From the NCBI GenBank assembly GCA_016760335.1, contig CM028669.1, positions 12,334,882 to 12,398,881 of the forward strand: a DNA stretch of 64,000 bases. Reading direction: 5' to 3'. The position numbers and the translations under genes are program-made. Shown one piece after another: positions 45,646 through 57,543 of the stretch. Within the stretch, counting starts at the first letter, position 1, and the number at the start of each line of letters is the position of its first letter. This stretch comes from Gastrodia elata. Taxonomy: Eukaryota > Streptophyta > Magnoliopsida > Asparagales > Orchidaceae. Below the pieces are notes generated by a model. It was not told the DNA's origin. It did not search any database and saw nothing but the letters and a program-made list of their open reading frames with translations.

Positions 45646-48600
45646 TGTGATGACCCCAATATTGAGAATCACTTAACTCAATATTGATATGTCACTACAA
45701 TACTTAATACTAGATTAGAAGAAAGCTAATCCAAATTATTAGATATTGTGTTTGGCCAAGGATTTAGAAGAGGGTTTTAAGTTAAAATGGAAGGGAAGTT
45801 ATGAATGGTATTAAGTAGTTTGTACATGAAGATGCAATACAAGAATTTATAAGTGAGGATGAAAATGTAATTAAGCATGTGATATGTGTAAGAAGACATG
45901 ATAATGTACTTTAAAACAATTGAAATGAATACTTGTAATCTTATACATGAAATTCTAGATATTTAGTGTATGTTTATCATGTGAGTTATAAGTCTACATT
46001 TTTTAATAAAATTTTTAAATTCAAAAATTCTTAAAAATTTCAGCAGAATCTCTTTTGTAAATGGCTAAGGAAACGCCTGCAAAGTAGACATGCAAGACTT
46101 ACATTCCAATGGAAGTAATAATTTGAAAGGAAAATGACCTAAACTAACATGCAATCAATCCATTTTAGCTCCAATTCTAGTATAGAGTTCAATCCATTAT
46201 ATAGGATTGCTCATTTACAATTCTAAAGTAGAGTTCAATCTATTTCATAAGATTGCTCATTTACAATTCCAAAATAGAGTTCAATCCATTTCATAGGATT
46301 ATTCATTTACAATTCTAAAATAGAGTTCAATTCATTTCATAGGATTGCTCATTTATAATTCTAAAAGTTTAAAGGGAGAAAATTATATGTGTAACAATTG
46401 TCTAACCTAAGGTTTGCTTTATCATAACGTTCAATGCTCACATGTAGATATAAAAAAGATTCTGACTTTAATAAGAAACTAGTTTCCAATTCTATAAAAA
46501 ATTGAACATACAACTAATTCCATTCAACATCCTAAGTAGATATACAACTAAGAACTTAATTAATATTCATTTTTTTATACATTTATAATCATTCATCCAT
46601 TCAATACATTCATCTGTTCATTCATCACAAGCATTTAAATATAAACTAAGCTCCAACAAAGTGTAGTAAAAATAAAGTAAACAATATTATTACAAACCAA
46701 CAGTAATATTAAGGGAAAGAAAGAAATCAAAAGCTCACTTGAAATTTATATTAAGCTATATAATTTTAGTATATGATAAGCGGAATCAATTAATTTTTAG
46801 CGCTTGGTCCAGCTCCACTAGCCTCCAAGTGCACCTGATCTATCATATTTTGGCATTTAAATGAGATAGGGCAAAGCCAAGAAATAGAAAATCTGGTTAG
46901 ACTAAACATTCTAAGTACAATTTAAGATTGGCTAAACATGTTATTGTTATAATTGGATATCACTTTCTAGTTACAAAGTAAGCGCAAGCATGGGTGCAAT
47001 ATAGTAAGCATACAAATGAGGAAAGGTAAGTAAGAAAAATAAAGTGAGTTAGAAGACTCACTTAAGTATACATCATAGCCTGCAAATAGAATAAGGGTAA
47101 AAGCATCCTAATAAGGCTAGAAATAAACTAATGTGTATATGAAAGTAAATGAAGTAAAGTATGTATATGTTCTATTGAACTTATGTTAAGTAAGGAAACG
47201 ACTCTTTATTACTCCATTTTTAGTCTTCCCTAGACTGATCCATCATATAAACCCCTAGTAATTTTAATATGGAAGTTTTATTCATGCACAATATATTTTA
47301 TGAATGATTCATGTGAATAAGGCTCAAAGCTAAGCAAGCATTAAAGGGAAATTTAATAATTGCAACTAAGTGATATCTAAAGTTATCTAATTTTAATGAT
47401 CTACTTAATGATTGGAGCTAATTGAGCTCCCAATTAACTTTAAGATATTGATCTCAAGTTAATTATAAGTATAGTAGTAGTTGGGATTTTGAAAGTAGTA
47501 GATTTAATTCAATTAATATGATGTGACAAAATAATTTTTAAGTATAATTGGTCCAATTAGGAACTAGCTCTTAATCACATCCTAAATTATAAAATTCAAT
47601 TACATAATTAAATCAAGGTTTAAGTGTCTAATAGGAAGAGATTGAGATAAAGAAAATGTCTAATTTAAGATATTGGAAGTTAATGTAAGTTCACTAAAAT
47701 TTACTAGAGTTCACTAGCTAGGTTATAATTTGAAAGATCTAATAAATCAAGTATTAATCTAGTTAAGTTATAAGCAATTACAAAGTTTAGGGTAAGTAGT
47801 TAATAGGACTTAAAAACTACAAGTTCTATGTATTCTAATAGTTGATATTTAAGGAACTCTATAGGATTCCTAAATTTCTCTAAGTGACTTAGGATTTCTA
47901 ATACTAGCTCTTAAAATACTAAAGAGGAAGTTTTAAGGGTTAGGATAAATGAACTAAGTTCTAATCTAGTCACTAAACTAGATCTAGTTGATTCACTAAT
48001 CTTTCATTACAAAGGTATTGAATCTATCTACACTCAATGGGTGTAACTAAATAGATTTGGGGATCAACTATAATTTAATTTGCAAATCAACCATAGGGTT
48101 TCTACCTTATGATTAAAAGGTAAATCAAGCACTTAGCAATTAATTCACATAATTAGAAAGTTGAGAACTAAGCTCATACTAAATGCAATCTAATTTGGTA
48201 AGGGAGATAATAAATGTGACATGTTAGCTATCCTAGGGTATTATATACCTAGACATGCTATTTAAGAAATTAAAATCATCATAATAACACTAAGAGTCAA
48301 AAACCTAAATATCATAAATTGTTGTCCAATGGAAATGATTTATATATAAATGAAATCTTTATATCATAAGGAGAAAAATGGCGCTAAGTATGTCAATTTT
48401 GGACAACTTTGGAAAAATTAGGGTTTTAATGACTCCTAATTAGGGTTAAAAGGTGATTAAGGAAATTATGGTTCAAATGTTAAATTTGATTTCATATTAT
48501 TGTCCCTCATATTTTGTGAGTGAAATAGACTATTTGATCATTTAATTTGGATCTTAAATGATCAAATTAGGTCATATGAAATGATAAATTATTTTCTAAT

Positions 48601-50269
48601 TAATTAATTAATCTTAAATATTGACTAATTAAAATATTTATCAAAACAAAAATTAAATTATATATTATTATTTTACTCATTTTTGTGGTCAAAATGGTAT
48701 ATAAATTTGTATATTTTGGTGAAATTTTTTAAAATTAAAATTGGCATTAATTAAATAATATCATTTAATTTATATTTAATATTTAATTAATGTATCTGTC
48801 GGCAATTGGGCCTATCAACCATTCCAGGTTAATTTATCGGGCCAGAATGCTTGAAGGAATTCAAAATTAGATAATGGGCTGAGGAAATGTTAAGAAGTTT
48901 GATAATCAAAAGAAATGCAGGCGAGAGTAAACGGGCCTATACCTGGGCCACAACAATGGGCTCAGCATTAGCCTCATCTTCATCCTACAAAGATAAGATT
49001 ACGAATCATGAAACCCTAAAATAATTTAGATCATCAAAATATTGAAAGAGCAGCTAAATTAACAATGCATAAGAATGTAATTAACGATTAATATAGATTA
49101 ATTCCATCCAATCAGCACGAGTATTACATTTTCGAGATAAAAAAAAAAAATCGTAAATCCTAAAGCAGAATAAAAAATGATTTAGCACTACCTTAAGTTT
49201 GGATAGATGAAAGAATTGTTCGCAGGGAGATTAAACGACCTAATACTAAGTTTTTAAATTGAAAAATATAAGGGAAATCATACCTCTGATATTAGTGCAG
49301 CTCTTCTAATGGTAGGGTTAAGCAAAATCTCCAACTCGTTCAATCTGATGGCAGGGGAGACCTTCACCCTTCAAAAACTCCTTATCAGCTAAAAATTGAG
49401 AATGGCAAGAAGAAAAACGAAGGTTGAACGAGCTCTGAAGGTAGAGTAAAGGATTCATAGGGTACGAAGATACCCTTTCCCTGCGCACGACCTTACTCGG
49501 CGCAGGGACGTACAGTGCATCGTCCAAGGCCATCGGATCCGCTAGATCATGCATGAAACTCATCAGACGGTTGATGAATTATGCAGATCGATAGATCAAT
49601 AAGCTCGATCAGGCCGTTGAATAGATCTTATTGCAAACGAACGATCTAATCGAGAGGAGGAAAGGCAGGTTAAGAGTGATTTGCAGAGGTAGGTGACCCG
49701 TGTTCTAAACCTTATAGTGGATTTCCGCCATTCAAAATTTAATCCAAAATAATTATTTAATTTATAAAATATATATATAATATATATTAATTTATTCAAT
49801 TTAACTAAGAAATTAATATACATATTTCATTAATCAAAAATAAATAACCAAACGCACTCCGAAAAATACCAAAAATTCACCCTCTCCTAATTGAGGTGTG
49901 GGAAACTCAAAAATGCAATTGGATTTTTAATCGGAGGTAAATTTAATTATCTTACTTTACTAGATATTCAAAATATTATTAAAATATTTGGGGAAAATTC
50001 GACGACTTCCAAACACTTCTAAAATACCACTCTAGCTAATTTGGCTGTGGTGAGTCTAATAGGTGGACTCCATTTTTTATTCTGAGGTCTAAATAAATTA
50101 GCTATTCTCAGAATTATCAAAAAACTAAGAAATATTGGAAATTACCAAATAATCTCTAAATTACACAAAATTTGAAATGGAGACTCCTAATACTAGTATA
50201 AAACTAACAAAAAATGATTATAGTCAATTAGGTCACTAATTGACGGGTAACAACACTAGGGTTGTTACA
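45646..50269 (-). mobile_element. Antisense solo chromovirus LTR nested in CHR1's 3' LTR
   Basis: On the plus strand it runs TGTGATGACCCC to GGGTTGTTACA, with a perfect 5-bp target duplication TTATT (45641-45645 and 50270-50274). The length is 4624 bp, with no internal domain or coding sequence. It has the family block GGGCAAAGCC...TTAGACT...CTAAGTACA (46870-46925) and a GC-richer zone (48800-49730) with GATCGA/TCGATC clusters near 49585-49610. A local array at 46160-46360 repeats a unit of about 60 bp containing GAGTTCAATCCATTTCATAGG four times. Minus-strand frames at 49318-49823 are not genes. Confidence 0.92.
46155..46370 (-). repeat. Short tandem array inside the solo LTR
   Basis: Four imperfect units of about 60 bp, each with TAGAGTTCAATCCATT..ATAGGATTGCTCATTTA, begin near 46182, 46242, 46302 and (partial) 46362. 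I do not see this array in the other long LTRs, so it probably arose in this copy or its subfamily. Confidence 0.75.
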
Positions 50270-52651
50270 TTATTAGCCTAATTAGCTTAGAAACATCCCC
50301 ATCAGACTCCAAACATCATTATTGAAATTTGGTTCAATTTGAAGGTTATTTGAATTTTGGAAATATTTTAACTAAATTAAATTAATCAGAAAATATAAAA
50401 ATTAAATTGACCTTCGATCAAAAATTTGATTCTATTTTTGAGATATTCACCCCCAAATTAGCTATGAGTGAATTTTTTGAAAATTTTTGGAGGTCTTTTG
50501 ATTAAATATTTTTTATTAATTAATTAATTAATTAAATTAATTAATCTAGCACTTAACAGCCATTTCAGTTGCCTAGTCAAATGGCAATTTATCTGCACCG
50601 TTCGATCAGCCTTTGCATCCAGGTCGGACGGTTGTTTGATAAGGACACTAATCTTACCATTGGATCGAGTCATCGATGCAATGACCAGAGCATGATAGGG
50701 TGTTATTCCTTATCGTGTTCCTCTGCAAGCCAGGATCACTACTGAGGCGCAGCTACTATGATACCACCCTCGCCTATCTTAGCATCCCAATTTCTTCATC
50801 TAATCGAATTGAGGCAGAACAAAGCTTCAAGTGAAGCTAAAGAACCCTTGATGTCACAGTGAAGCTGAACAAACAAGTGATAATACAGACGCTAGGTATG
50901 CCATTTTATCTGACTATATGAGCTTATTATGCTCTAATTACATTTTATTTAAGCATTTCAATGATTGTAGCACATCTTGTTAGGCTCTTTTGTGCGCGAT
51001 CAAGTCTGTTCAATCAAATGACCTCGGGCGTGCACTGTGTTGTACAGTGCCCGAGTCTAATTTGAGATGATTTAGGCATCCAGCTGCTCCCATTGTCTTA
51101 ATTTGGATTCCTTGAGATGGCCACAGTCCCAAGATTTTATGAGACCTAGACCAAGCCCTGATGTTCATTATAGAGGGAGCATTTTCCCTCTACAATAAAC
51201 CTTAGGAGGTTGACATGCTCGAGTCACATTAGGGTGATCAGGTTAAGATCATAAATGGTTTTTAGGTGTGTTCAGAAGGTCTCTGTGTTTTCTTCATTTT
51301 GATATATGGCATGTGGACTTGATCACATTGTGATGGGAGTTTTTTGATGCCCTAGATCCTGGTTGATGACTCCCTTATCAGGAAAAAGAACAATGTTGGG
51401 CGGGTCAACCCCAACCCACATAGCACTGTTAAGAAACCCAATCTATGATTAATGGTGCGTAAGCCAAATCTTAAGGCACTGATGGAAAAAAAAAAAGGAA
51501 TATTCCTAAATATTACTTATTTGATTTTAATTCTATTTAAATTAATTAAATAACTTTTAAAATGCATATCCAAACATATTAAAATTATACACTAAAATGA
51601 TCTGAAAAATAAGTAGAACAATTTTATTGCATAAAATTTTAGTTTTGATTATTTACTTTGCTAATCACCTACTAATTATTATTAAGTAGGTAATATACCT
51701 AATTACCATTTGAAATCCAATTTGACCATACTTACTGTCATTTTATCTCTTATGCTATAATGGATCTATTGCTATTGATTACATGTTAATTGGACATCAA
51801 ATGGAGAATTTCAATTTTTGACCCTTAATTAAATTAATATTTTAATCAAAATTTAGGGGTTTTTCCTATTTATTCACTCCAAACCCTAGGAAAGCCTAAA
51901 TTGACCTAAGATAAGCCCTACTTAAACCTTAATGAATGAGTAGATTAAGAAATACCAAGACTAATCTAGTCAAGTTATGACTTTAGTTTCTTTAGAATTA
52001 AACCTAGTCTAATTAAGCCCCAAATGAATCAATAGAACCTTTTGAGTGATTTTAAGAATATAATTAAGCTTAGATCCAAGCTTCAGTGAAACTTAGGACT
52101 TGGAGTTTTAGGATGGTAGTAAGCACTATGTTATATAAACTAGTAACCTAATATAAAAAAGTCTAGACAACACTGCCTAAATTAGATGATTTTTTTAAGA
52201 CTTACTAAGATAGATTAGTACTAGTGCATAACCATCTAGATAAATATTAGATTAATATTGATTCAAGATTAAGATTCTAATAAGGAGCAAGTATAAGTCA
52301 GGAATGTTATTAGATAGGAGTTATATGTTGTTAGATAGGTGTTAGGTTAGTGGGCACTAAGACTACTAGTGAGTTATGAAGATTAGAGGGCATGGGTGCA
52401 AGGATATTAAATAGTCTAAGCCTTAGAACTCCTTTGACCTATTAAAAGAACAAGTGAAAATCTGAGCCTCCTAAAGCTAGATTTCACCACCTTATAGAAT
52501 AAGATACTAATTTAGTAGACTTCAAAATTATAGTCTCTAAGTCCAAGATTAGTTAAGATCCTCTTATAAACAATGAATAAGTGAATAAATATATATTATT
52601 TTATTATCTAAATAATATATTAAATAAACTAATATTTTAAAACTACACTTG

Positions 52652-52654
<3 letters not shown>

Positions 52655-52706
<52 letters not shown>
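52655..52706. repeat. (AT)26 microsatellite
   Basis: 52 bp of uninterrupted AT dinucleotide. The same place in LTR-E (about 12180-12260) is only generally AT-rich, so it expanded in this copy. Confidence 0.95.
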
Positions 52707-52712
<6 letters not shown>

Positions 52713-53425
52713 GACTTAGAGATTAAAAATATCTAAGGTAGTCATGGGCTTGATATGTCCCAATCATTAAGGTAGATAACCAAAATTAAAGAATAATGGA
52801 TATCACATAGATTACAATTGTTCATAAAATACCTTGAATGTTGTTATGCTTGAGACTACAACCTTCTACATTCATACAGGCATTGAGCATAATAAAATAC
52901 ATAAAATATATAATACTTTATATTAAGGATCTCACTCTTTGATGATCAGTCTGTATATACATATTTGAGCCAGAGCAAGGTATGGAGAGATCAGAAGACC
53001 ACACAAATCTTAGAGAGGGAGTGTATGTATTATACAGGAAATCCCACTTCTTATAGTTGGTCAGACGTGCCTAACTCTTCTTTTTTTTTGTAATGTGCCT
53101 ACATAACATATTTAAATAAGATAAATAAAATAAAATTGTATTTCTCATATTCTTATTGATTGTGAATGTTTTATCATATCCTCATAACTATGTTTTACAG
53201 TATGCTCAATTCTTGAGACTGAACTTAACCTTACTTTATTTTCTTTATACATTAGCACTCAATTTTGCAGTTTTGTTACTTATTTTGTGCAACTTTTATT
53301 TGCATAGCTCTCATTACACTTTTCCCTTACACTGCCTTTACTTTTACTATTACTCAACATATATCCCAATTAGACATATTCATGTTTTCCATTATTTTTA
53401 TAAGTGCATTAGTATTTATATGCAT

Positions 53426-53651
53426 TGTAAAGATCCACTGAAGAACTAATCAGTGAAACTCTTAAACATCAAGGCCCCTTTTTTAGATAATGGTGGAGTT
53501 CCATATAAGAACTCCAAAATTAAGCGTGCTCATGTGGGAGAACTCCCAAGATGGGTGACCTGCTGGGAAGCTATCTTTTGAGGGCAAAACTGTGATGGCT
53601 TTCAGGCTAAAGAGGATCATACCTTGGTGCTTAAGAATTTGGGCTATTACG
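53426..53651 (+). mobile_element. Solo LTR of a Cassandra-type TRIM inside CHR1's 3' LTR
   Basis: TGTAAAGATCCAC...GGCTATTACG matches both LTRs of the TRIM at 62757-63426. The surrounding LTR is continuous on either side when compared with 12890-12930, so this 226-bp piece is inserted. The flanks TGCAT and TGTAG are only weakly alike. The core 53510-53572 resembles plant 5S rRNA: AACTCCAAAATTAAGCGTGCT and GATGGGTGACCTGCTGGGAAG. No primer-binding site or internal region follows. The two overlapping frames at 53483-53801 are spurious. Confidence 0.88.
53510..53572 (+). promoter_or_regulatory. 5S-rRNA-like internal promoter region in the solo Cassandra LTR
   Basis: It keeps the region of the 5S A box (ATTAAGCGTGCT, close to AGTTAAGCGTGCT) and the IE/C-box region (GATGGGTGACCTGCTGGGAAG, close to GATGGGTGACCTCCTGGGAAG). 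The spacer between them is diverged. It is a 5S-derived promoter relic and not a 5S rRNA gene. Confidence 0.85.
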
Positions 53652-54285
53652 TGTAGCTTGCAATTGCTCTTCTTACATATTTCATGCAGATTAGGGTATC
53701 CCACTATGAGTATTTCACTCTTCAATTATTTAATTTACAATTCTTTTATAGCTTTCATTACATATTTTGTTTCATCGCAATGTCCTCTGCTGTTAAAATG
53801 ATTATAAATGGCAAATGTGATATTTGGTAAGCTAAAATAAATCATATTAGTATGCCTTAAAATGTACTTAAACTTTGTAAGTCTAATTACTTTTTTTTTA
53901 TTTTATTAGTTATGCCCTAACATATTAAAAATCAAATATGGTAGATCAGGAGCTTGGACTGGATCTAGATCCAGAGGTAGATCTTGAGCAGTTGGAGCAC
54001 CCTTGAAGATTACAGCTTTACATTTTTGCATTTAATATGAGGATGAGAGACATTGATTGTAGTTTGTATAACTATTTTTAAACTAGATACTTATCTTTGA
54101 TTTTTGTAATGATGGTGCTCATTTCTGTAATAACGTATTCAATGGGTGTTGATTTACTTTCTTCCCATTGATTCCTGACCAAAGGTAGCACTTAATAGTG
54201 GATTAAAATATACTAATCCAGTATTAAGTACTGCTGCAATACCAATTATTGGATTAGAATTCCTAATCTAATATGAGGCGTTATA

Positions 54286-55395
54286 GTATTTCTTTGTGCA
54301 TGCATGTAATATTTCAATCCAATGAAATTTATTTAATATTTTGTGTTGATAAATGCTTGCATTCTTTATGAAGAGAGAAATAAACTTATTAATGAAAATA
54401 TTTAGAAATATATTTTAAGTAGTTAAATCTTTATAGATCTAGATGCTTATTGCTAAACCTGAATAAGTAAACTAGAAGCGTGTTAGCCATGAATGAAGTG
54501 ACATAAATTTGTAGAGCTTCATGTTCTCTTATTTGCTTAAGATCAATAATTAGATGCATCAGAGTCATGAATAACTTCTTAAGAAATTCTTAGAGCTCCA
54601 TTACTCATTTTAGCACTTAAAAAAGCAAATTAGATGCATGTTAAGTAGTGAACAAAGTGACATAAGTTTATAGAGCTTCATTGCTCATTTTTATATTTGT
54701 GTTTAAGAATTTGATACATGAAAGCTGAGGATAGTTGACAATGCTTCATTGCTCATTCTGAAATTGAATAAAGAAACTTGATGCACGTTAACCTTGAATG
54801 AAGTGACATAAGTTCATAGAGCTTCATTGCTCATCTCCTTTGCTAAGTCAAGAATTTGATGAGTGTTAGCCATGAATGAATCAACATTTCATGATCTCAT
54901 AAAGATAATGTAAATTTTATTACTTATACATAAGGATTATCATATATGGAGGAGTAAGAAGTAGAGCAAATTGCACAACTCCTCATGATCATGAAATTAC
55001 TTATGTGCTTAATGTAAACCACAACGTGTTCCATGTAGCACTAGTTAGGGAAAAACTTTGATAAAGGAAAACACGTAACTACAACCCCTTGAAAAATAAG
55101 ACAACAAGAAATTAAAATGGTAACTAATTTTAAATTTGGATTGAAGACATTTGTGCATAAGACTTTTGCAAATCATATGTGCAAGCTTAATGTTCCCCAA
55201 TTTCATTCCAATTGATCACAACAGTTTAGTGAAGCCTTAGTTTAGTCATTAGCTTGATCGCCATTTGCGATCATTCAAACATTATTTGAGAATAACTTAT
55301 TTAATAACTATATACACTATTTTCTGAGGATGATAAAATTTAGAATTCACCAATTCCTAATTACTTGAAGTTCAAATACACTTGTGTGTGTATCA
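54286..55395 (+). mobile_element. ATH2 5' LTR remnant (3' portion), Athila-like
   Basis: It ends TGTGTGTATCA at 55395 after blocks matching the ATH1 LTR end: ATTTTCTGAGGATGATAAA, TTCACCAATTCC and ACACTTGTGTG. The primer site after it is eroded, with only CTGGCA surviving. CHR1's LTR abuts on the left. It is much more diverged from ATH1 than ATH1's two LTRs are from each other. Confidence 0.65.
54475..54890 (+). repeat. Imperfect tandem array in the ATH2 5' LTR
   Basis: Five units of about 70-80 bp share the core GAGCTTCATTGCTCAT and GAATGAAGTGACATAA. The cores lie near 54514, 54593, 54673, 54743 and 54819. The ATH1 LTRs have one equivalent (CTCCATAGCTCATTGC) and the LTR remnant at 1625-2759 has a few diverged ones. 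Confidence 0.75.
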
Positions 55396-56252
55396 CTGGC
55401 AAAATTTATATTAACAAAAACATCTATCATTTGCATTTGTTCTTTTAATTTGTTTTGTAGATTATTTTTATTTCTGTTTGTATTCAAAGACTGCTTAAAT
55501 GATTGAATGTCTTGATGATTGATGAACTTATTGAATGAATCTCTGAAATGGGTTTTACTTTTTGAGAATGTGCTTCTTTCATTGTTGAACTTAACTATAG
55601 AGGAAGGACAAGAAATTGATTGAGGCTTAGGCTGAATATCAATTAAGAACTATATTTGAAATTCTACTTAGTTGTTCAATTAAAACTTAATTGAAACAAC
55701 CAATAGAAAGTCCCTTTTCATTAGAAATGATAATGTGTGGGAGAATGTGGTTAACATGAAGGGATAAGTATAGACTAGAGATTATGGAGTTCTAGGCTCC
55801 TGTGAAAGTTTCAAGAGTATAAATTTTAAGTGCAAGCATAAAAAAAAGTGGGGGATGAGGAAAAGTGTCTCTCCCCATAATAAAGGTTATATCTCATGAA
55901 AAAGAAGCACATATGGAACTTAAGAATTCTAAAACATGTGTCTATGCAAATATATCAAATAAACTATGCTTAACTTCACATAAGAATCATGAAACATCAT
56001 GAATAATGGCTAGGGATAGTTGAGTTCTTGAATCTACAATTTCCAAATAAATGTTCTTTGTGGGATTATAAAATCTTGATGATGAATGAACTTCAAACCT
56101 ACAAAAAGTATCATAGCTAGTCCAATCCTAAACTTTATTTACAAAATGTAAAGTAAAGCACCTCACAGTTAGACTTGACCACCTATTCTTCTTTGATAAA
56201 ACTCTCTAATTCATCTTACTTGAGGACGAGCAAGAGTTTAAGTGCGAGAGTG
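55396..56252 (+). mobile_element. ATH2 internal remnant (leader fused to 3' untranslated region)
   Basis: All gag-pol coding is gone. From about 55680 it matches the ATH1 3' untranslated region (GTTCTAGGCTCCT, GAAGCACATATGG and the leucine-like TGAGGACGAGCAAGA), ending in a polypurine-type TAAGTGCGAGAGTG at 56239-56252. A GTGGGGGATGAGG string near 55847 may be a second purine tract. A single large deletion removed the coding part. Confidence 0.7.
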
Positions 56253-56361
56253 TGATAAGCCTTTCATTTATACTAAAATTACGCCATGGTTATGAGTAAT
56301 TTAGTATGAGAATAAGCTACCTATAATCCATTTTTGGTATGTTTTTCTTGTATTTTGATTT

Positions 56362-56611
56362 TACAGTGATTTAAGTCATTTTGAGGGTTTCTACGTTATA
56401 ATCCATAAGAGGAAGAAGTCTAGCGCTCAGGTGCACCCATGTGTTGCCTTGATAGAAAGGGTGCTCAAGTGTGCCCAGGCATCGTGGTAATAGAAACACG
56501 GGTGCTCAAGGATGCTTTTAATAGAAAACCATACAATAGTGGAGCGTACGCTCAAAAGCACCCAAGCTCATTTTTAACATAAACCTAGGCTTTTAGGTGT
56601 CCGATGGGATT
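56362..56611 (+). repeat. 250-bp direct repeat, copy 1
   Basis: It starts TACAGTGATTTAAGTC and ends CCGATGGGATT. It is nearly identical to 56951-57200, with three substitutions by direct comparison. The copies are 589 bp apart start to start. Confidence 0.95.
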
Positions 56612-56950
56612 TATTATACAAACTACCAAGTTGACATAGGAAAAGAGATGTGCCTTGGTCTCTCTTAGGCAGCACTAGAGAAGTAGAAAAGCCTAAAAGA
56701 AACCCTAAGCAAAGGAGGATGCATTTGGAAAAAAAATAGGGTTCCAAATAAGAGAATTCAGCAATCATAGGGAGGAAAATACTAAAGCTACCCTTGAAGG
56801 AATGAGGAAGGAGGAAGAAGAAGGTGAAGAGTAAGAGAATCCCTTAAGAAGTTCCTTCTGTAACATCTTCTATATTTTCCTTTATTATTTCTTCTTGTAT
56901 TATTTCATTGTAGAATCATGATGCTCTTTAGAATAAAAACAATGCATGAT

Positions 56951-57200
56951 TACAGTGATTTAAGTCATTTTGAGGGTTTCTACGTTATAATCCATAAGAG
57001 GAAGAAGTCTAGCGCTCAGGTGCACCCATGTGTTGCCTTGATAGAAAGGGTGCTCAAGTGTGCCCAGGCATCGTGGTAATAAAAACACGGGTGCACAAGG
57101 ATGCTTTTAATAGAAAACCATACAATAGTGGAGCGTACGCTCAAAAGCACCCAAGCTCATTTTTAACATAAACCTAGGCTTTTAGGTGCCCGATGGGATT
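56951..57200 (+). repeat. 250-bp direct repeat, copy 2
   Basis: This second copy is inserted just before a (CCCA)n stretch at 57202-57218. The three differences from copy 1 are TAATAG/TAATAA, GTGCTC/GTGCAC and GGTGTC/GGTGCC. Confidence 0.95.
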
Positions 57201-57543
57201 AACCCACCCACCCACCCTCTTTCAAGGAGGGTTTTGCTATACCTATGTAGTATATATTTTCTATGTGATTGTTGAGTATGGATGCACAATTTTCTTGTAA
57301 TGAATGCATTTATTTATCTTAGAAAATCTTAGTGATGCATGAAACGAAATCATTTCTTTAAAGGCTCATGCTCACATTGTAGTACTCTTTTGATTGAACT
57401 CAAAGTTTAGAACAAGATGTATGTGCATATAATCACATGCCATGCAAGTAGCACTAAATCTTTGATCGAAGCAAGGTCCAGATCAAAGATTTAAGTGTGC
57501 TTGACATTTCTTTTTTCTCGTGTTCCTTGCCTCTTGAGGTCTC

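Larger units (their letters stand above)
50270..54285 (+). mobile_element. CHR1 3' LTR, main part
   Basis: It continues the LTR after the antisense insertion, from TTATTAGCCTAATTAGC to GAGGCGTTATA. It matches LTR-E (5800-7797 and 11870-13547) in order. It includes a GC-richer zone (50560-51460), a 52-bp (AT)n microsatellite and a nested Cassandra LTR. Removing the Cassandra copy leaves about 3.8 kb plus the first 33 bp. The terminus TTATA replaces TTACA. No matching 5' LTR survives because CHR1 is truncated at 20266. Confidence 0.85.
56253..57543 (+). mobile_element. ATH2 3' LTR, 5' portion
   Basis: It starts TGATAAGCCTTTCATTTATAC right after the purine tract. It includes a GC-rich repeat region with GTGCACCC/GTGCTCAAG motifs and the CACCCTCTTTCAAGGAGGG block equivalent to ATH1's CCACTTGGGGAGGG. 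It is cut at 57543 by the CHR3 LTR. The minus-strand frame at 56574-56768 is not a gene. Confidence 0.7.

Noticed and set aside
53510..53572. Possible 5S rRNA gene
   Set aside because: Only the A-box and C-box regions are kept, the rest is diverged, and the segment lies within a Cassandra-type LTR with relatives at 62830 and 63285.
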